In this document: positions 1 to 6,733 of the stretch, piece after piece
Position numbering within the stretch: position 1 is the stretch's first letter
Layout of the letters: each line of letters opens with the position of its first letter
DNA from: JANXQG01 sp037147235
GTDB lineage: Bacteria > Planctomycetota > Planctomycetia > Pirellulales > Thermoguttaceae
Length of the DNA stretch: 9,899 bases
Assembly: GCA_037147235.1 (NCBI GenBank)
Contig: JBAWVO010000241.1
Location: 1-9,899, forward strand
Direction of reading: 5' to 3'
Position numbers and translations under genes: made by a program
The notes under the pieces: generated by a model
The model's database searches: none
The model's input: the letters and a program-made list of their open reading frames with translations, nothing else
Told to the model about the DNA's origin: nothing

Positions 1-17
1 GGCACACTCCGTGTGCC
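1..17. repeat. Short perfect hairpin at window edge
   Basis: The first 17 bases form a perfect inverted repeat with a 7-bp stem (GGCACAC / GTGTGCC) and a 3-nt TCC loop. It is cut by the window edge, so the stem could be longer. There is no T-tract after it, so I do not call a terminator. It is probably a piece of an intergenic palindromic repeat like the others in this window; that is inference from style. Confidence 0.4.
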
Positions 18-340
18 GTCCGCCCCCGCTCGGCGAGTGGGCAAAACACGACAGTAATTCATGCGCCGATCCTAAGGTTATGATCAAGGCCCGTTCGCTG
101 GCCTTCGCCGTTACAATCGTTAGCTTTGGCATACGTCGTAGATCTCCTAAATCGTGCAGATATGGGATCATCGATACAACGCAAACCCATCGGCGGAAAT
201 ACCAATTATGCGTGGGGGTTCTTTTGTAGGGGCCGTTCCGTGAGCGACGAAAGTCAAGATGGCAAGGTACGCTCCATGCGTGCTTGAAGCCCGCAATTTG
301 GCGTTAAACCCGTTTGTTCCTCGATTACCGATTGCAAATC
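18..340. other. Gene-free stretch upstream of the export lipoprotein
   Basis: I find no convincing gene here. The only open frame of note (11-229, 72 codons) has no recognisable domain, no ribosome-binding site, and a composition unlike its neighbours. No -35/-10 pair reaches a level I would call, although the promoter of the gene starting at 341 should lie in this stretch. I see no strong terminator. Confidence 0.4.
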
Positions 341-1390
341 ATGACGCGTTCCGTCTCCATCATCATGGTTTCGTTGCTGGGATTGCTCTTGGTGGCAAGC
401 GGCTGTCGTACTCCGGCAACTCGGCCGCCCGAGCCGATGGTCGTGCAGCCCCAAACCATGCCTCGCGAGCTGTGCAAAACGGTCTTGCCGCCCTACGTCA
501 TCGAGCCGCCCGATATTCTCATGATCGAAGCGGTGCGTGTCGTGCCGAAGGCACCCTACCGGCTGAAGACGGCCGACGTTCTCGTGGTACAGGTTCTTGG
601 GACGCCTTCCGACATGCCGATTGCAGGTCCACGTCAGATCGAGCCTGGCGGAGTGGTTCGCCTCGGACCTCGCTATGGTGCCGTCGCCGTGGCCCACCTC
701 ACCGTCGAAGAAGCCGAAAACGCCATCCGTGAGCACCTCCGTCGATTCGTCAACGACCCGATCGTTACCGTCAGCCTGGCCGAAATCGCCGGCAAGCAGC
801 AGATCGCCGGTCAGCATCTCGTCGGTCCCGATGGCACCGTCACCCTGGGCATCTATGGCAGCGTCCGCGTCGTCGGCATGACTTTACCTCAGGCAAAGTA
901 CTGCATCGAGCAATATCTCACGCAATTTCTCGACGAGCCGGAAATTTCGATCGAAGTTTGGGCGTATAACAGCAAGGTTTACTACATCGTGACGCAAGGT
1001 GCCGGACTCGGCGATGCCGTCTATCGATTCCCGGTCACCGGCAACGAGACCGTGCTTGACGCCATCTCGCAAATCAACGGCATGAACCAGCTTTCCTCAA
1101 AGCAAATTTGGATTGCTCGACCGACCGACTGCCCCGGTCAGTGCCAGATCTTGCCCGTCGAATGGGATGCCATCACCTCGCACGCCTCGGCCGGCACGAA
1201 CTTCCAAATTCTGCCCGGCGATCGCGTATTCGTGGCGGAAGATAAGCTTGTGGCCTTCGACAACGGACTGGGCAAGTTGCTGGCGCCTGTCGAACGGATC
1301 ATGGGCTTCAGTATATTCGGAGTCGGCACTGCGACCCGCTTCAGTGGTCCGGTGCTTAAGGGTGGCGGCAATCCGCAATCGAATTTCTAA
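341..1390 (+). CDS. Polysaccharide export lipoprotein, Wza/SLBB type
   Basis: Probable outer-envelope component of an exopolysaccharide or capsule export machine (Poly_export/SLBB family, relatives of Wza). The 349-residue protein starts with a lipoprotein signal: charged MTR, hydrophobic residues 5-20, and lipobox VASGC with C22 as the lipidation site. Two Poly_export-like segments follow. The first starts at YVIEPPDIL (52-60) and runs to about 146; the second runs from LVGPDGTVTLG (160-170) to about 206. An SLBB-like segment lies at about 213-250, and the typical LPGDRVFV motif at 291-298. I chose ATG 341 because it starts the lipoprotein signal directly; a TTG at 314 would add nine residues with no signal character. 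No clear ribosome-binding site is visible. The gene downstream is 51 nt away on the same strand and may be co-transcribed. No tyrosine kinase, polymerase or glycosyltransferase genes are in view, so the polymer is unknown. Confidence 0.85.
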   Translation: MTRSVSIIMVSLLGLLLVASGCRTPATRPPEPMVVQPQTMPRELCKTVLPPYVIEPPDILMIEAVRVVPKAPYRLKTADVLVVQVLGTPSDMPIAGPRQIEPGGVVRLGPRYGAVAVAHLTVEEAENAIREHLRRFVNDPIVTVSLAEIAGKQQIAGQHLVGPDGTVTLGIYGSVRVVGMTLPQAKYCIEQYLTQFLDEPEISIEVWAYNSKVYYIVTQGAGLGDAVYRFPVTGNETVLDAISQINGMNQLSSKQIWIARPTDCPGQCQILPVEWDAITSHASAGTNFQILPGDRVFVAEDKLVAFDNGLGKLLAPVERIMGFSIFGVGTATRFSGPVLKGGGNPQSNF

Positions 1391-1441
1391 ATTTAATTTG
1401 AACGCCAATAATTTATCGCTAGCCTCGTGTGAAAGGCCCTC

Positions 1442-2701
1442 ATGAACATTACTCGTGCGAAAATGCCATGCCGACGACCGGTTATGCAACCGGCAAGGCA
1501 GCGCAACCGACCCGGTTTAGAAGCGGCGTGCAGGCGGTTCCTTCCGGCGGTGGCGGGCGCATTGCTTCTGCTGGCGGATGTCGGCCGCAGTATTGGCGGT
1601 TGCATCGACGATCCGTGCAAGTTTCCTAGCCTAGGCTATCCTTTTGCATCAAGCCCCAGTTTTCACCATCGTTACGACGATGCAAGCGGCACCTTTTGCG
1701 CACCCTGTTATGCCTATCGTCCGACGTGCTGGCGGGGCTGGCCCGACTGCTGTATCGGTTGCCCACCTCCGGCAGGACTTATGCCACCCGGCGGATTCGG
1801 CAGTCCGATGATCACACCTCCTACACTAGCCCCCATTCAGCCAACCATTTCCAGACCTTTTTCCCCGCCCACGTTGCCACCGCCCGTTTCCGCTCCGATG
1901 GTGCCGCCGTCAACTGAACCGCAAACCCCGCCTCCGCCCGACGTCGGCCTGATGCGTCCTCAGGCCCCTGCGGCAACACCGCCGCCCGAGCCAAAAATGG
2001 AACCGGCCACTCTACCGGTGCTGCCGCCGCCGACCGCACCGCTACCGACCGCACCGCCGCCGACCGTACTGCCGCCGACTGCACCGCTACCGACCGTACT
2101 GCCGCCGACTGCACCTCTGCCGACGGTATCACCGCCGACGGCGAGGCAACAGCAGTCGCCGCGGCGTCTAGCCGGCTCGGTGCAGTTGCCCTTGGCCCCA
2201 ATGCCGAGTGCTAAACCACGGATAAACACGCACGTCGATAGGTCGCCGGTTTTGCTCGACATTCCTCAGGCGACTGAATTGCCCGAAGCCCCGATGCCAC
2301 CCAGAACTTCGGCAGCCGCGCAACGGGAACAGCCGGTACTGTTGAAGCCGGTTCCAAGAGTATCGCAAGATCTTGGCATTGCCCCAATGCCGCCGGGCGT
2401 TTCTGCAAACATCCTACTGACGTCCGTCTCCATGCCCCAACGGGCAGCGCGGCATAGGGAATATTTTGGCATTGCCCCAATGCCACCAAGCGTTTCTGCA
2501 AACATCGTACTGACGTCCGCCTCCATGCCCCAGCGGGCGATGCGGCATGAGGAGGATCTTGGCATTGCTCCGATGCCGCCGGGTCTGCCCTGGGTCGCTC
2601 ACGTTCCTTCGGCCCCGCCAGCCAAGCGAGTGCTCAAGTCGTCCGTCGAGTTTGATCTGGCCCCAATGCCTCCGGAACTACCGCGCCTGACCCAGCGATA
2701 A
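1442..2701 (+). CDS. Secreted Cys- and Pro-rich protein with 31-residue repeats
   Basis: I do not recognise a family. The 419-residue product has a long basic N-terminus and a hydrophobic stretch (about 33-47) that looks like a Sec signal, so export is likely. Residues 54-107 hold eight cysteines (54, 59, 86, 89, 96, 103, 104, 107) among aromatic residues, a possible disulfide-rich head. Residues 110-240 are extremely proline-rich, with LPPTAPLPTV-like 10-residue repeats near 195-235. From 252 to the end an APMP motif recurs at 252, 283, 314, 345, 376 and 407, exactly every 31 residues. The third and fourth units are near-identical and the others have diverged around the motif. ATG 1442 has AAAGG five bases upstream (1432-1436). 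The gene follows the export lipoprotein by 51 nt, which suggests, without proving, a cell-surface or exopolysaccharide-linked role. It converges on the LptF/G gene with 14 nt between stops. Confidence 0.75.
   Translation: MNITRAKMPCRRPVMQPARQRNRPGLEAACRRFLPAVAGALLLLADVGRSIGGCIDDPCKFPSLGYPFASSPSFHHRYDDASGTFCAPCYAYRPTCWRGWPDCCIGCPPPAGLMPPGGFGSPMITPPTLAPIQPTISRPFSPPTLPPPVSAPMVPPSTEPQTPPPPDVGLMRPQAPAATPPPEPKMEPATLPVLPPPTAPLPTAPPPTVLPPTAPLPTVLPPTAPLPTVSPPTARQQQSPRRLAGSVQLPLAPMPSAKPRINTHVDRSPVLLDIPQATELPEAPMPPRTSAAAQREQPVLLKPVPRVSQDLGIAPMPPGVSANILLTSVSMPQRAARHREYFGIAPMPPSVSANIVLTSASMPQRAMRHEEDLGIAPMPPGLPWVAHVPSAPPAKRVLKSSVEFDLAPMPPELPRLTQR
2024..2146 (+). repeat. In-frame Pro-rich tandem repeat, about 30-bp period
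   Basis: Within the secreted protein gene, CCGCCGAC(C/T)GCACC- and CTACCGACCGTACTG-like 15-bp modules alternate. They give a roughly 30-bp period encoding PPTAP-LPTV(L) units (residues about 195-235). Two successive units are almost identical at the DNA level, so slippage or recent duplication is likely. Confidence 0.75.
2195..2698 (+). repeat. Six-unit 93-bp (31-codon) tandem repeat
   Basis: The codons for APMP begin at residues 252, 283, 314, 345, 376 and 407, a constant 93-bp step. Units three (from about 2381) and four (from about 2474) share almost the whole unit, including codons for SANI(L/V)LTS and SMPQRA. Units one, two and five keep only the APMP core and the spacing. Unit six is cut short by the stop after 13 residues. 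The exact spacing despite sequence decay shows an old in-frame amplification, with a younger duplication in the middle. Confidence 0.85.
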
Positions 2702-2715
2702 GACCCGAACCCAAA

Positions 2716-3900
2716 TTAGTAACGGATCACGCGGCGCAGGAGCCAGACGCCCCAGAGCATCAACATGGCGTTGCCGGCCCAGACGAAGATGGTGGGAAGA
2801 TTGCCGTTCTTCACGCGATCGGCACCGTAGATCATCAGCGGATAGTAGATGATGAGGATGGGCAGGAAGCAGAGAAAAAAACTGGTGAGGAAGTCTCGGT
2901 TGCGCAGGCAAATCGCCATGGGGACACCGACCATCGCAAAACATAAACAGGCAAATCCGCCCGCCCAACGTCGCTGCGGCACGGAGACCAGGCGATAGTA
3001 TCGCGACCACAATTCGTTCTTGTCGTTCTCATACACCCTCCACTGGTCGCTCGTGAGTTCGTCGAAATCGCCACACGTCATTTGATACGCGGCCCGGGCG
3101 GCCATCATCTGCTCCTGCTGCTCGATCTGCGATTGCGCCATGGCGATCGCGTCGGGCAGGCTCCGCAGCGGCAGATTCGTCCAGATATTGGCACTACGGG
3201 CGCGGCTGGCGTCGGCCAAGGGGATTTCCCTCTCTTGCACATCGGGAAAAGCCACGCTGAGTTTCCCGCCCACGTCGATCACGCCGTTGCGTAAAAACAC
3301 CTTGAGCACGCCTTCGACCCGATCACAACGCAATTCGGCATCCTCGGCGGTAATGGTCATCTTGGGCGAATTGCCGCGTCCCATGATGATCAGGGTGACG
3401 CCTTGCAGCTTGCGGCCGTCGATGTTCCTGACGTTGATGGAAAATGTTGTGGTGCTATAGCGGCGCTGCGACTGCAACATGCTGTAGGCGATTTCCTCGA
3501 CGGACTCGATGACCACGCGCTGGATATTGCTGCGACCCCAGGAGTCGGCCAGGTCGTTGAGCCAGACCGTAACTAGGCTGATCATGAAGGCGAAGATGAA
3601 CACCGGCCAGAGCAAGACCATCGGCGAAATACCCATCGCCTTGACGGCCACGATTTCGTTTGCTCCGGAGATCCGCGAGAAGACGGTGGTGCAGGCCAGC
3701 AACAGAGTCATGGGCACTGTAACGCGCAATGTCTCCGGGAGAAAATAAGGAATCAGCCGTAGGGTCGGCAACAGCGGCAGACCTTGCGCCGTGGCCTCGC
3801 GGCCGACAAAACCCAACACGACCATCAAAGTCAGCGCAGTGACGGACACCACGAAGACTTTGATGACTTCGACGAGAACGTAGCGTGGCAGGATCGCCAT
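2716..3900 (-). CDS. LptF/LptG-family lipopolysaccharide export permease
   Basis: Inner-membrane permease of the YjgP/YjgQ (LptF/LptG) family. With the LptB ATPase, such proteins extract lipopolysaccharide from the inner membrane and pass it to the LptC/A bridge. The 394-residue product (counted from ATG 3900) has the family plan: three N-terminal membrane segments (about 11-31, 59-76, 96-114), a periplasmic beta-jellyroll-like domain (about 145-310), and three C-terminal segments (about 313-330, 338-358, 367-387). SGANEIVAVKAMGIS (78-92), after the second segment, matches the conserved cytoplasmic loop between TM2 and TM3. A GTG at 3912 in the same frame would add four residues (MQSS); I prefer the ATG, but neither has a clear ribosome-binding site. 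Which of F or G it represents cannot be decided here, and no partner permease is in the window. The periplasmic part contains a Gln/Met/Ala-rich helix (255-273). The gene is convergent with the repeat-protein gene. Confidence 0.88.
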   Translation of the reverse strand: MAILPRYVLVEVIKVFVVSVTALTLMVVLGFVGREATAQGLPLLPTLRLIPYFLPETLRVTVPMTLLLACTTVFSRISGANEIVAVKAMGISPMVLLWPVFIFAFMISLVTVWLNDLADSWGRSNIQRVVIESVEEIAYSMLQSQRRYSTTTFSINVRNIDGRKLQGVTLIIMGRGNSPKMTITAEDAELRCDRVEGVLKVFLRNGVIDVGGKLSVAFPDVQEREIPLADASRARSANIWTNLPLRSLPDAIAMAQSQIEQQEQMMAARAAYQMTCGDFDELTSDQWRVYENDKNELWSRYYRLVSVPQRRWAGGFACLCFAMVGVPMAICLRNRDFLTSFFLCFLPILIIYYPLMIYGADRVKNGNLPTIFVWAGNAMLMLWGVWLLRRVIRY

Positions 3901-3937
3901 GGACGATTGCACCGCGAGGATCGTGAGAGGGGAAAAC

Positions 3938-4048
3938 GGCTCTCCGCAAAGTTTGTGGTGCGGGCGTCTCGCCTGCCTGGTTCAACCACAACATCTTGGG
4001 CAGGCGGGACGCCCGCACCACAATTATCCGCAAACCCGGCGGAGAGCC
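3938..4048. repeat. 111-bp intergenic inverted repeat, copy 1
   Basis: The outer ends are GGCTCTCCGC (3938-3947) and GCGGAGAGCC (4039-4048), a perfect 10-bp inverted pair. Inside, a 23-nt arm (3955-3977) pairs with 3999-4021 with one mismatch, around a loop holding the small palindrome TGGTTCAACCA. A second copy lies at 6624-6733 in the same orientation with two substitutions and a 1-base deletion. The element sits between the divergent LptF/G and isomerase genes. Short similar runs flank it: GGAAAAC (3931-3937) and GGAAAAAC (4049-4056), possibly a target duplication. It encodes no protein; an open frame crossing it is an artefact. It looks like a MITE- or REP-like element. Confidence 0.85.
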
Positions 4049-4153
4049 GGAAAAACGCATTATCCAGGGGGTAGTTTCACGCCGAATCGGGTGTGGGTCA
4101 AGAGCAATCCGTTCCGGCTCTGCCCCGAGGCTAGCTCGTGACGACAGATCGGC

Positions 4154-4182
4154 TTTACAAAATTCCGACGATCCTCCATACT
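4154..4182 (+). promoter_or_regulatory. Candidate sigma70-type promoter for isomerase-arfB
   Basis: TTTACA (4154-4159) is followed by a 17-nt spacer and CATACT (4177-4182), a fair match to the -35/-10 consensus. Transcription would start near 4189, giving a leader of about 23 nt to ATG 4212. This is a sequence match only. Confidence 0.35.
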
Positions 4183-4211
4183 AGGGCTTCTCTTTCCTGG
4201 AGCCGACACGG

Positions 4212-5024
4212 ATGGCAATCTTGTCCCTGAATGAAACCACGACCTTTCGCTGGTCGTTTGAAGACGATGTGGCACATTATGCCGCAGCGGGCATTGAGGC
4301 TATCGGCGTCTGGCGGCAGAAGCTTTCTGATTGCGGGCAGGACCGCGCCCAACAACTGATCCGGCAGCACCACCTAAAGGTTTCGCATTTATTCTGGGCG
4401 GGGGGGTTTACGGGCAGCGAAGGTCACAGTTATCGCGAAAGCGTGGCAGACACAGCGGACGCACTGCGGACGGCCGCAGCCTTGGAATCCGGGTGCTTGG
4501 TGGTGTGTAGTGGTGCCAGGGCCGGCCACACCCTCAATCACGCACGGCGACTCGTGCAAGAAGCACTCAAAGAACTGGTGCCGCTGGCCGAAGAGCTTGG
4601 CGTGGTGATGGCCTTGGAGCCGATGCACCCCGGCTGTGCAGCTCAATGCACTTTCCTCAACACTCTCGACGACGCCTTGAGCATTATCCAGGCCATCGAC
4701 CATCCGAACGTGAAACTGCTGCTGGATACCTACCACTTGGGTCAGGCCCCAAACCTGTTGGAGCGGATTCCACGGGTCGCCTCGCAGATCGCCTTGGTCC
4801 AACTTGGCGACGCGAAACGCCCTCCGCAGGGCGAGCAGAATCGCTGCCGCCTGGGCGATGGCGTAGTGCCGTTGCGGCAGATCGTTTGCGCGTTGCGCCA
4901 AGCGGGATACGACGGTTTCTTCGACGTGGAACTGCTGGGTGAAGACATCGAGGCATTGGACTATCACGAATTGTTGGCTCACGCCAAAGAAGCATTCGCC
5001 GATCTGACGACGTCCATTTCCTGA
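4212..5024 (+). CDS. Sugar phosphate isomerase/epimerase family TIM barrel
   Basis: Member of the xylose isomerase-like TIM-barrel superfamily (AP_endonuc_2 fold). Such enzymes usually isomerise or epimerise sugars or cyclitols using a divalent metal. The 270-residue length is typical. Likely metal and active-site residues sit at strand ends: E136 in ALEPMHP, D172 and H175 in LLDTYHLG, D200 in VQLGD (the usual His is Gln here, at 197), and E240 in FFDVELLG. RLGDGVVPL (213-221) matches the conserved loop before the last helices. GGAG at 4199-4202, nine bases before ATG 4212, supports the start. arfB starts 15 nt after the stop, so the two are probably co-transcribed, with no evident functional link. 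The substrate cannot be told from sequence. The Gln in place of the common His is a point to check against relatives. Confidence 0.85.
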   Translation: MAILSLNETTTFRWSFEDDVAHYAAAGIEAIGVWRQKLSDCGQDRAQQLIRQHHLKVSHLFWAGGFTGSEGHSYRESVADTADALRTAAALESGCLVVCSGARAGHTLNHARRLVQEALKELVPLAEELGVVMALEPMHPGCAAQCTFLNTLDDALSIIQAIDHPNVKLLLDTYHLGQAPNLLERIPRVASQIALVQLGDAKRPPQGEQNRCRLGDGVVPLRQIVCALRQAGYDGFFDVELLGEDIEALDYHELLAHAKEAFADLTTSIS

Positions 5025-5039
5025 ACGGGGTCCGCGCTG

Positions 5040-5459
5040 ATGCTCATTGTCACCCGCCAAATGCAAATCCCGCTCGCGGAATTTGAAATCACGTTCACTC
5101 GCAGTAGCGGGCCGGGAGGGCAGAACGTCAATAAGGTCAACAGCAAGGCCATTTTGCGGTGGGCCGTTCGCGGCACTCTTTCACTCCCGGAAGCGGTGCG
5201 AGAGCGGTTTTTGCGGAAATACGCCAAACGGCTGACAACCGAAGGCGAGTTGCTCATGACGAGTCAGCGTTTTCGCGATGCGCCGCGCAATTTGCGAGAC
5301 TGCCTGGAGAAACTCCGCACGATGCTGCTGTGCGTCGCACATCCACCGAAACTGCGGCGGGCAACACGTCCTACGCGGGGTTCGGTGGAACGCCGGCTCC
5401 AGGGAAAACGCCGAATGTCGGCCGCCAAGAAAAATCGCAACTTACAAGGGGATGTTTAA
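5040..5459 (+). CDS. arfB: ArfB (YaeJ) peptidyl-tRNA hydrolase, ribosome rescue
   Basis: Release-factor-like protein that frees ribosomes stalled without a stop codon. Its GGQ loop hydrolyses the peptidyl-tRNA while a basic tail sits in the empty mRNA channel. The 139 residues match E. coli ArfB (140 residues) in length and order: I-P-x-x-E-x-EIT near 10-18, then GPGGQNVNK (24-32) with catalytic GGQ at 26-28, a compact domain to about 100, and a tail with ATRPTRGSVERRL (108-120) rich in Arg and Lys. The presence of this tail and the absence of a codon-recognition domain separate it from RF1/RF2. ATG 5040 gives the best N-terminal match; a later Met (residue 8) is possible. It lies 15 nt after the isomerase gene. 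A large inverted repeat begins eight bases after its stop. Confidence 0.92.
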   Translation: MLIVTRQMQIPLAEFEITFTRSSGPGGQNVNKVNSKAILRWAVRGTLSLPEAVRERFLRKYAKRLTTEGELLMTSQRFRDAPRNLRDCLEKLRTMLLCVAHPPKLRRATRPTRGSVERRLQGKRRMSAAKKNRNLQGDV

Positions 5460-5467
5460 CCACAGCA

Positions 5468-5603
5468 CTTCCGGTTCTGGGTGCAGACGTAGGGGGGGAG
5501 AGTGAAACGAGCCCCACCAAAAGCGGACCGCAACAGAATTGGTGGGGCTCGCTGCGCTCTCCCCACCCTACAATTATTCGCATCGCGCACCCAGAACCGG
5601 AAG
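5468..5603. repeat. Nested inverted repeat, 136 bp, MITE-like
   Basis: Outer arms of 17 bp are perfect inverted repeats (5468-5484 and 5587-5603; CTTCCGGTTCTGGGTGC and its complement). A second, imperfect pair lies inside: 5489-5519 against 5540-5571, rich in GTAGGG/GGGGAGAG and GAGCCCCACCA, with one indel and several mismatches. The whole can fold into one long hairpin just after arfB. I see no transposase and no clear flanking duplication. Spurious open frames cross it on both strands. The inner unit looks like a common planctomycete intergenic palindrome, from memory of style rather than from a search. Confidence 0.8.
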
Positions 5604-5624
5604 AGCCTTAATAACCGGCTCTTC
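5600..5624. repeat. Small hairpin at the edge of the nested repeat
   Basis: GAAGAGCC (5600-5607) and GGCTCTTC (5617-5624) form an 8-bp perfect stem around TTAATAACC. It overlaps the right outer arm of the larger repeat by four bases, so the two folds compete. There is no following T-tract, so an intrinsic terminator is not supported. Confidence 0.4.
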
Positions 5625-5726
5625 AGCGGGGTCGGGATCCCCGAGCCGAATGGGTGAGACCCGCGTTGAACGCCGAACGGGGGGAGCTGTTTCTGGCGGG
5701 CCATACCAGTTTTTTCAGCCGCTCGC

Positions 5727-5732
5727 TATAAT
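5727..5732 (+). promoter_or_regulatory. Candidate -10 element for the UVR-motif gene
   Basis: A perfect TATAAT lies 43 nt before ATG 5776. No good -35 sits 16-18 nt upstream, so this is a partial match. Its position just before the chosen start is one reason to reject the longer open frame beginning at 5539. Confidence 0.35.
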
Positions 5733-5775
5733 ATCCTGGATTGTGCATGTCGATCCTGTAGAAAAAGTACGTTTC

Positions 5776-6531
5776 ATGGTCCAAAATCAGGATATTGATT
5801 TTATTTTCCGAGACTGGCCCTATCAGACTGGGGTGATCAGCGCACGGATCGTGCGTGCTCCAGGCCGCCGCAAGGTGCTTCAGATGCGGATTGAGCTGGG
5901 GTTGCTGCAAATGGAATTCACCGGCCGGCCCGATAGGGAACGTCCCGGTGGCATGGACACATATCTCGATTTTCTAAGAAGCCAATTTGGTGCCGAGCAG
6001 GACGATCCGCAGGTTCTGACGGACGAACAGTGTTTTGAGATCGACCGCGAGTTTGTGCAGTATTATCACCGGCGGATATGCTGTCTGGCGTTGCGAGAAT
6101 TCGACTGTGCCGTGGCCGACTCCGATCACACGCTGGCCCTGATGGATTTTGTCGCGGCCCATTCACCCAATGAAGATTGGACGGCCTCGCACGAGCGCTA
6201 TCGGTCGTTTGTCTACTTCCATCGCACCCAGGCCCAGGCACTGGCAGTGCTGGAACGGTCGGGGCCGGAGGTGGCAATCGAGGAGATCAATAAGGGCCTG
6301 GAGGAGATGCAAAAGATCTTCGCTCGCGCCGAGGCGGGAGAGCAATTCGAGTCGGACGAACTGGTCAACCAGCTCCGCGAGTTGGAGGAATCGCTCCGCA
6401 AGGAATATCAAGTCGGCCAGACGCTGGCCGAGCAGTTGGCCGAGGCCGTGGCCGCCGAGGATTACGAACGTGCCGCCCGGCTGCGCGATGAGATCGCACG
6501 GCGGCATGTTCCCTGGGAAGGATCGAAGTAA
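5776..6531 (+). CDS. UVR-motif protein of unknown function
   Basis: The 251-residue protein ends in a UVR (UvrB/UvrC) motif, LAEQLAEAVAAEDYERAARL and the next few residues (217-243), a helical hairpin that mediates protein-protein contact in UvrB, UvrC and some Clp- or kinase-linked proteins. The rest is not UvrB or UvrC: there is no helicase, GIY-YIG or HhH domain. The N-terminal part (1-50) is beta-rich around RRKVLQMRIELGLLQMEF (31-48). The middle (75-180) is helical, with YYHRR (96-100) and a TPR-like look around LALREFDCAVADSDHTLALM (104-123). A Glu-rich coiled-coil region (about 165-225) leads into the motif. I believe similar proteins are widespread in planctomycetes, with no known role. 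The frame is open back to 5539, but that part runs through the nested repeat; ATG 5776 after a TATAAT is more credible. No clear ribosome-binding site. Confidence 0.75.
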   Translation: MVQNQDIDFIFRDWPYQTGVISARIVRAPGRRKVLQMRIELGLLQMEFTGRPDRERPGGMDTYLDFLRSQFGAEQDDPQVLTDEQCFEIDREFVQYYHRRICCLALREFDCAVADSDHTLALMDFVAAHSPNEDWTASHERYRSFVYFHRTQAQALAVLERSGPEVAIEEINKGLEEMQKIFARAEAGEQFESDELVNQLRELEESLRKEYQVGQTLAEQLAEAVAAEDYERAARLRDEIARRHVPWEGSK

Positions 6532-6623
6532 CTCATGGGCCGCTCACTTTCCGGCTAGAATCCTCTCCAGCTCGCTTTCTTTCCTATTTTTCTGCCCCTC
6601 ATATTCCTGTCGAAAGATTTTAT
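6532..6623. other. Spacer with flank of repeat copy 2
   Basis: Pyrimidine-rich spacer after the UVR-motif gene. I see no terminator hairpin. It ends in CGAAAGATTTTAT (6611-6623), which recurs with one mismatch directly after the repeat element (6733-6745). Confidence 0.4.
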
Positions 6624-6733
6624 GGCTCTCCGCCAAGTTTGTGGTGCGGGCGTCTCGCCTGCCTGGTTCAACCACAACATCTTGGGCAGCGGGACGCCCG
6701 CACCACAATTATCCGCAAACCCGGCGGAGGGCC
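6624..6733. repeat. 110-bp intergenic inverted repeat, copy 2
   Basis: Second copy of the element at 3938-4048, same orientation, with two substitutions and one missing G in the right arm. It lies between the UVR-motif gene and the oxidoreductase gene. Flanking 13-base runs at 6611-6623 and 6733-6745 match at 12 positions, like a target duplication sharing one base with the element end. The flanks of the two copies differ from each other, which supports separate insertion events. Confidence 0.85.

Noticed and set aside
11..229. 72-codon plus-strand open frame at the window start
   Set aside because: No domain, no ribosome-binding site, and it starts inside the edge hairpin; composition does not look coding.
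254..817. 187-codon minus-strand open frame
   Set aside because: It lies opposite the well-supported export lipoprotein gene and has a His/Arg-rich shadow composition.
1821..2262. Minus-strand open frames rich in Val/Ala/Arg or Gly
   Set aside because: They are the complement of the Pro-rich repeat coding region; the plus frame has a signal peptide and a periodic repeat.
3938..4048. Attenuator or riboswitch of the isomerase gene
   Set aside because: The same sequence occurs before an unrelated gene at 6624 and the candidate promoter lies downstream of it, so it is a repeat rather than a leader.
3455..4060. 201-codon minus-strand open frame
   Set aside because: It starts inside the palindromic element and overlaps the LptF/G gene out of frame.
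5600..5624. Intrinsic terminator for arfB
   Set aside because: The 8-bp stem is not followed by a T-tract on either strand.
5539..5775. 79-codon upstream extension of the UVR-motif protein
   Set aside because: It runs through the nested repeat and the TATAAT box, with low-complexity sequence; ATG 5776 begins the protein-like part.
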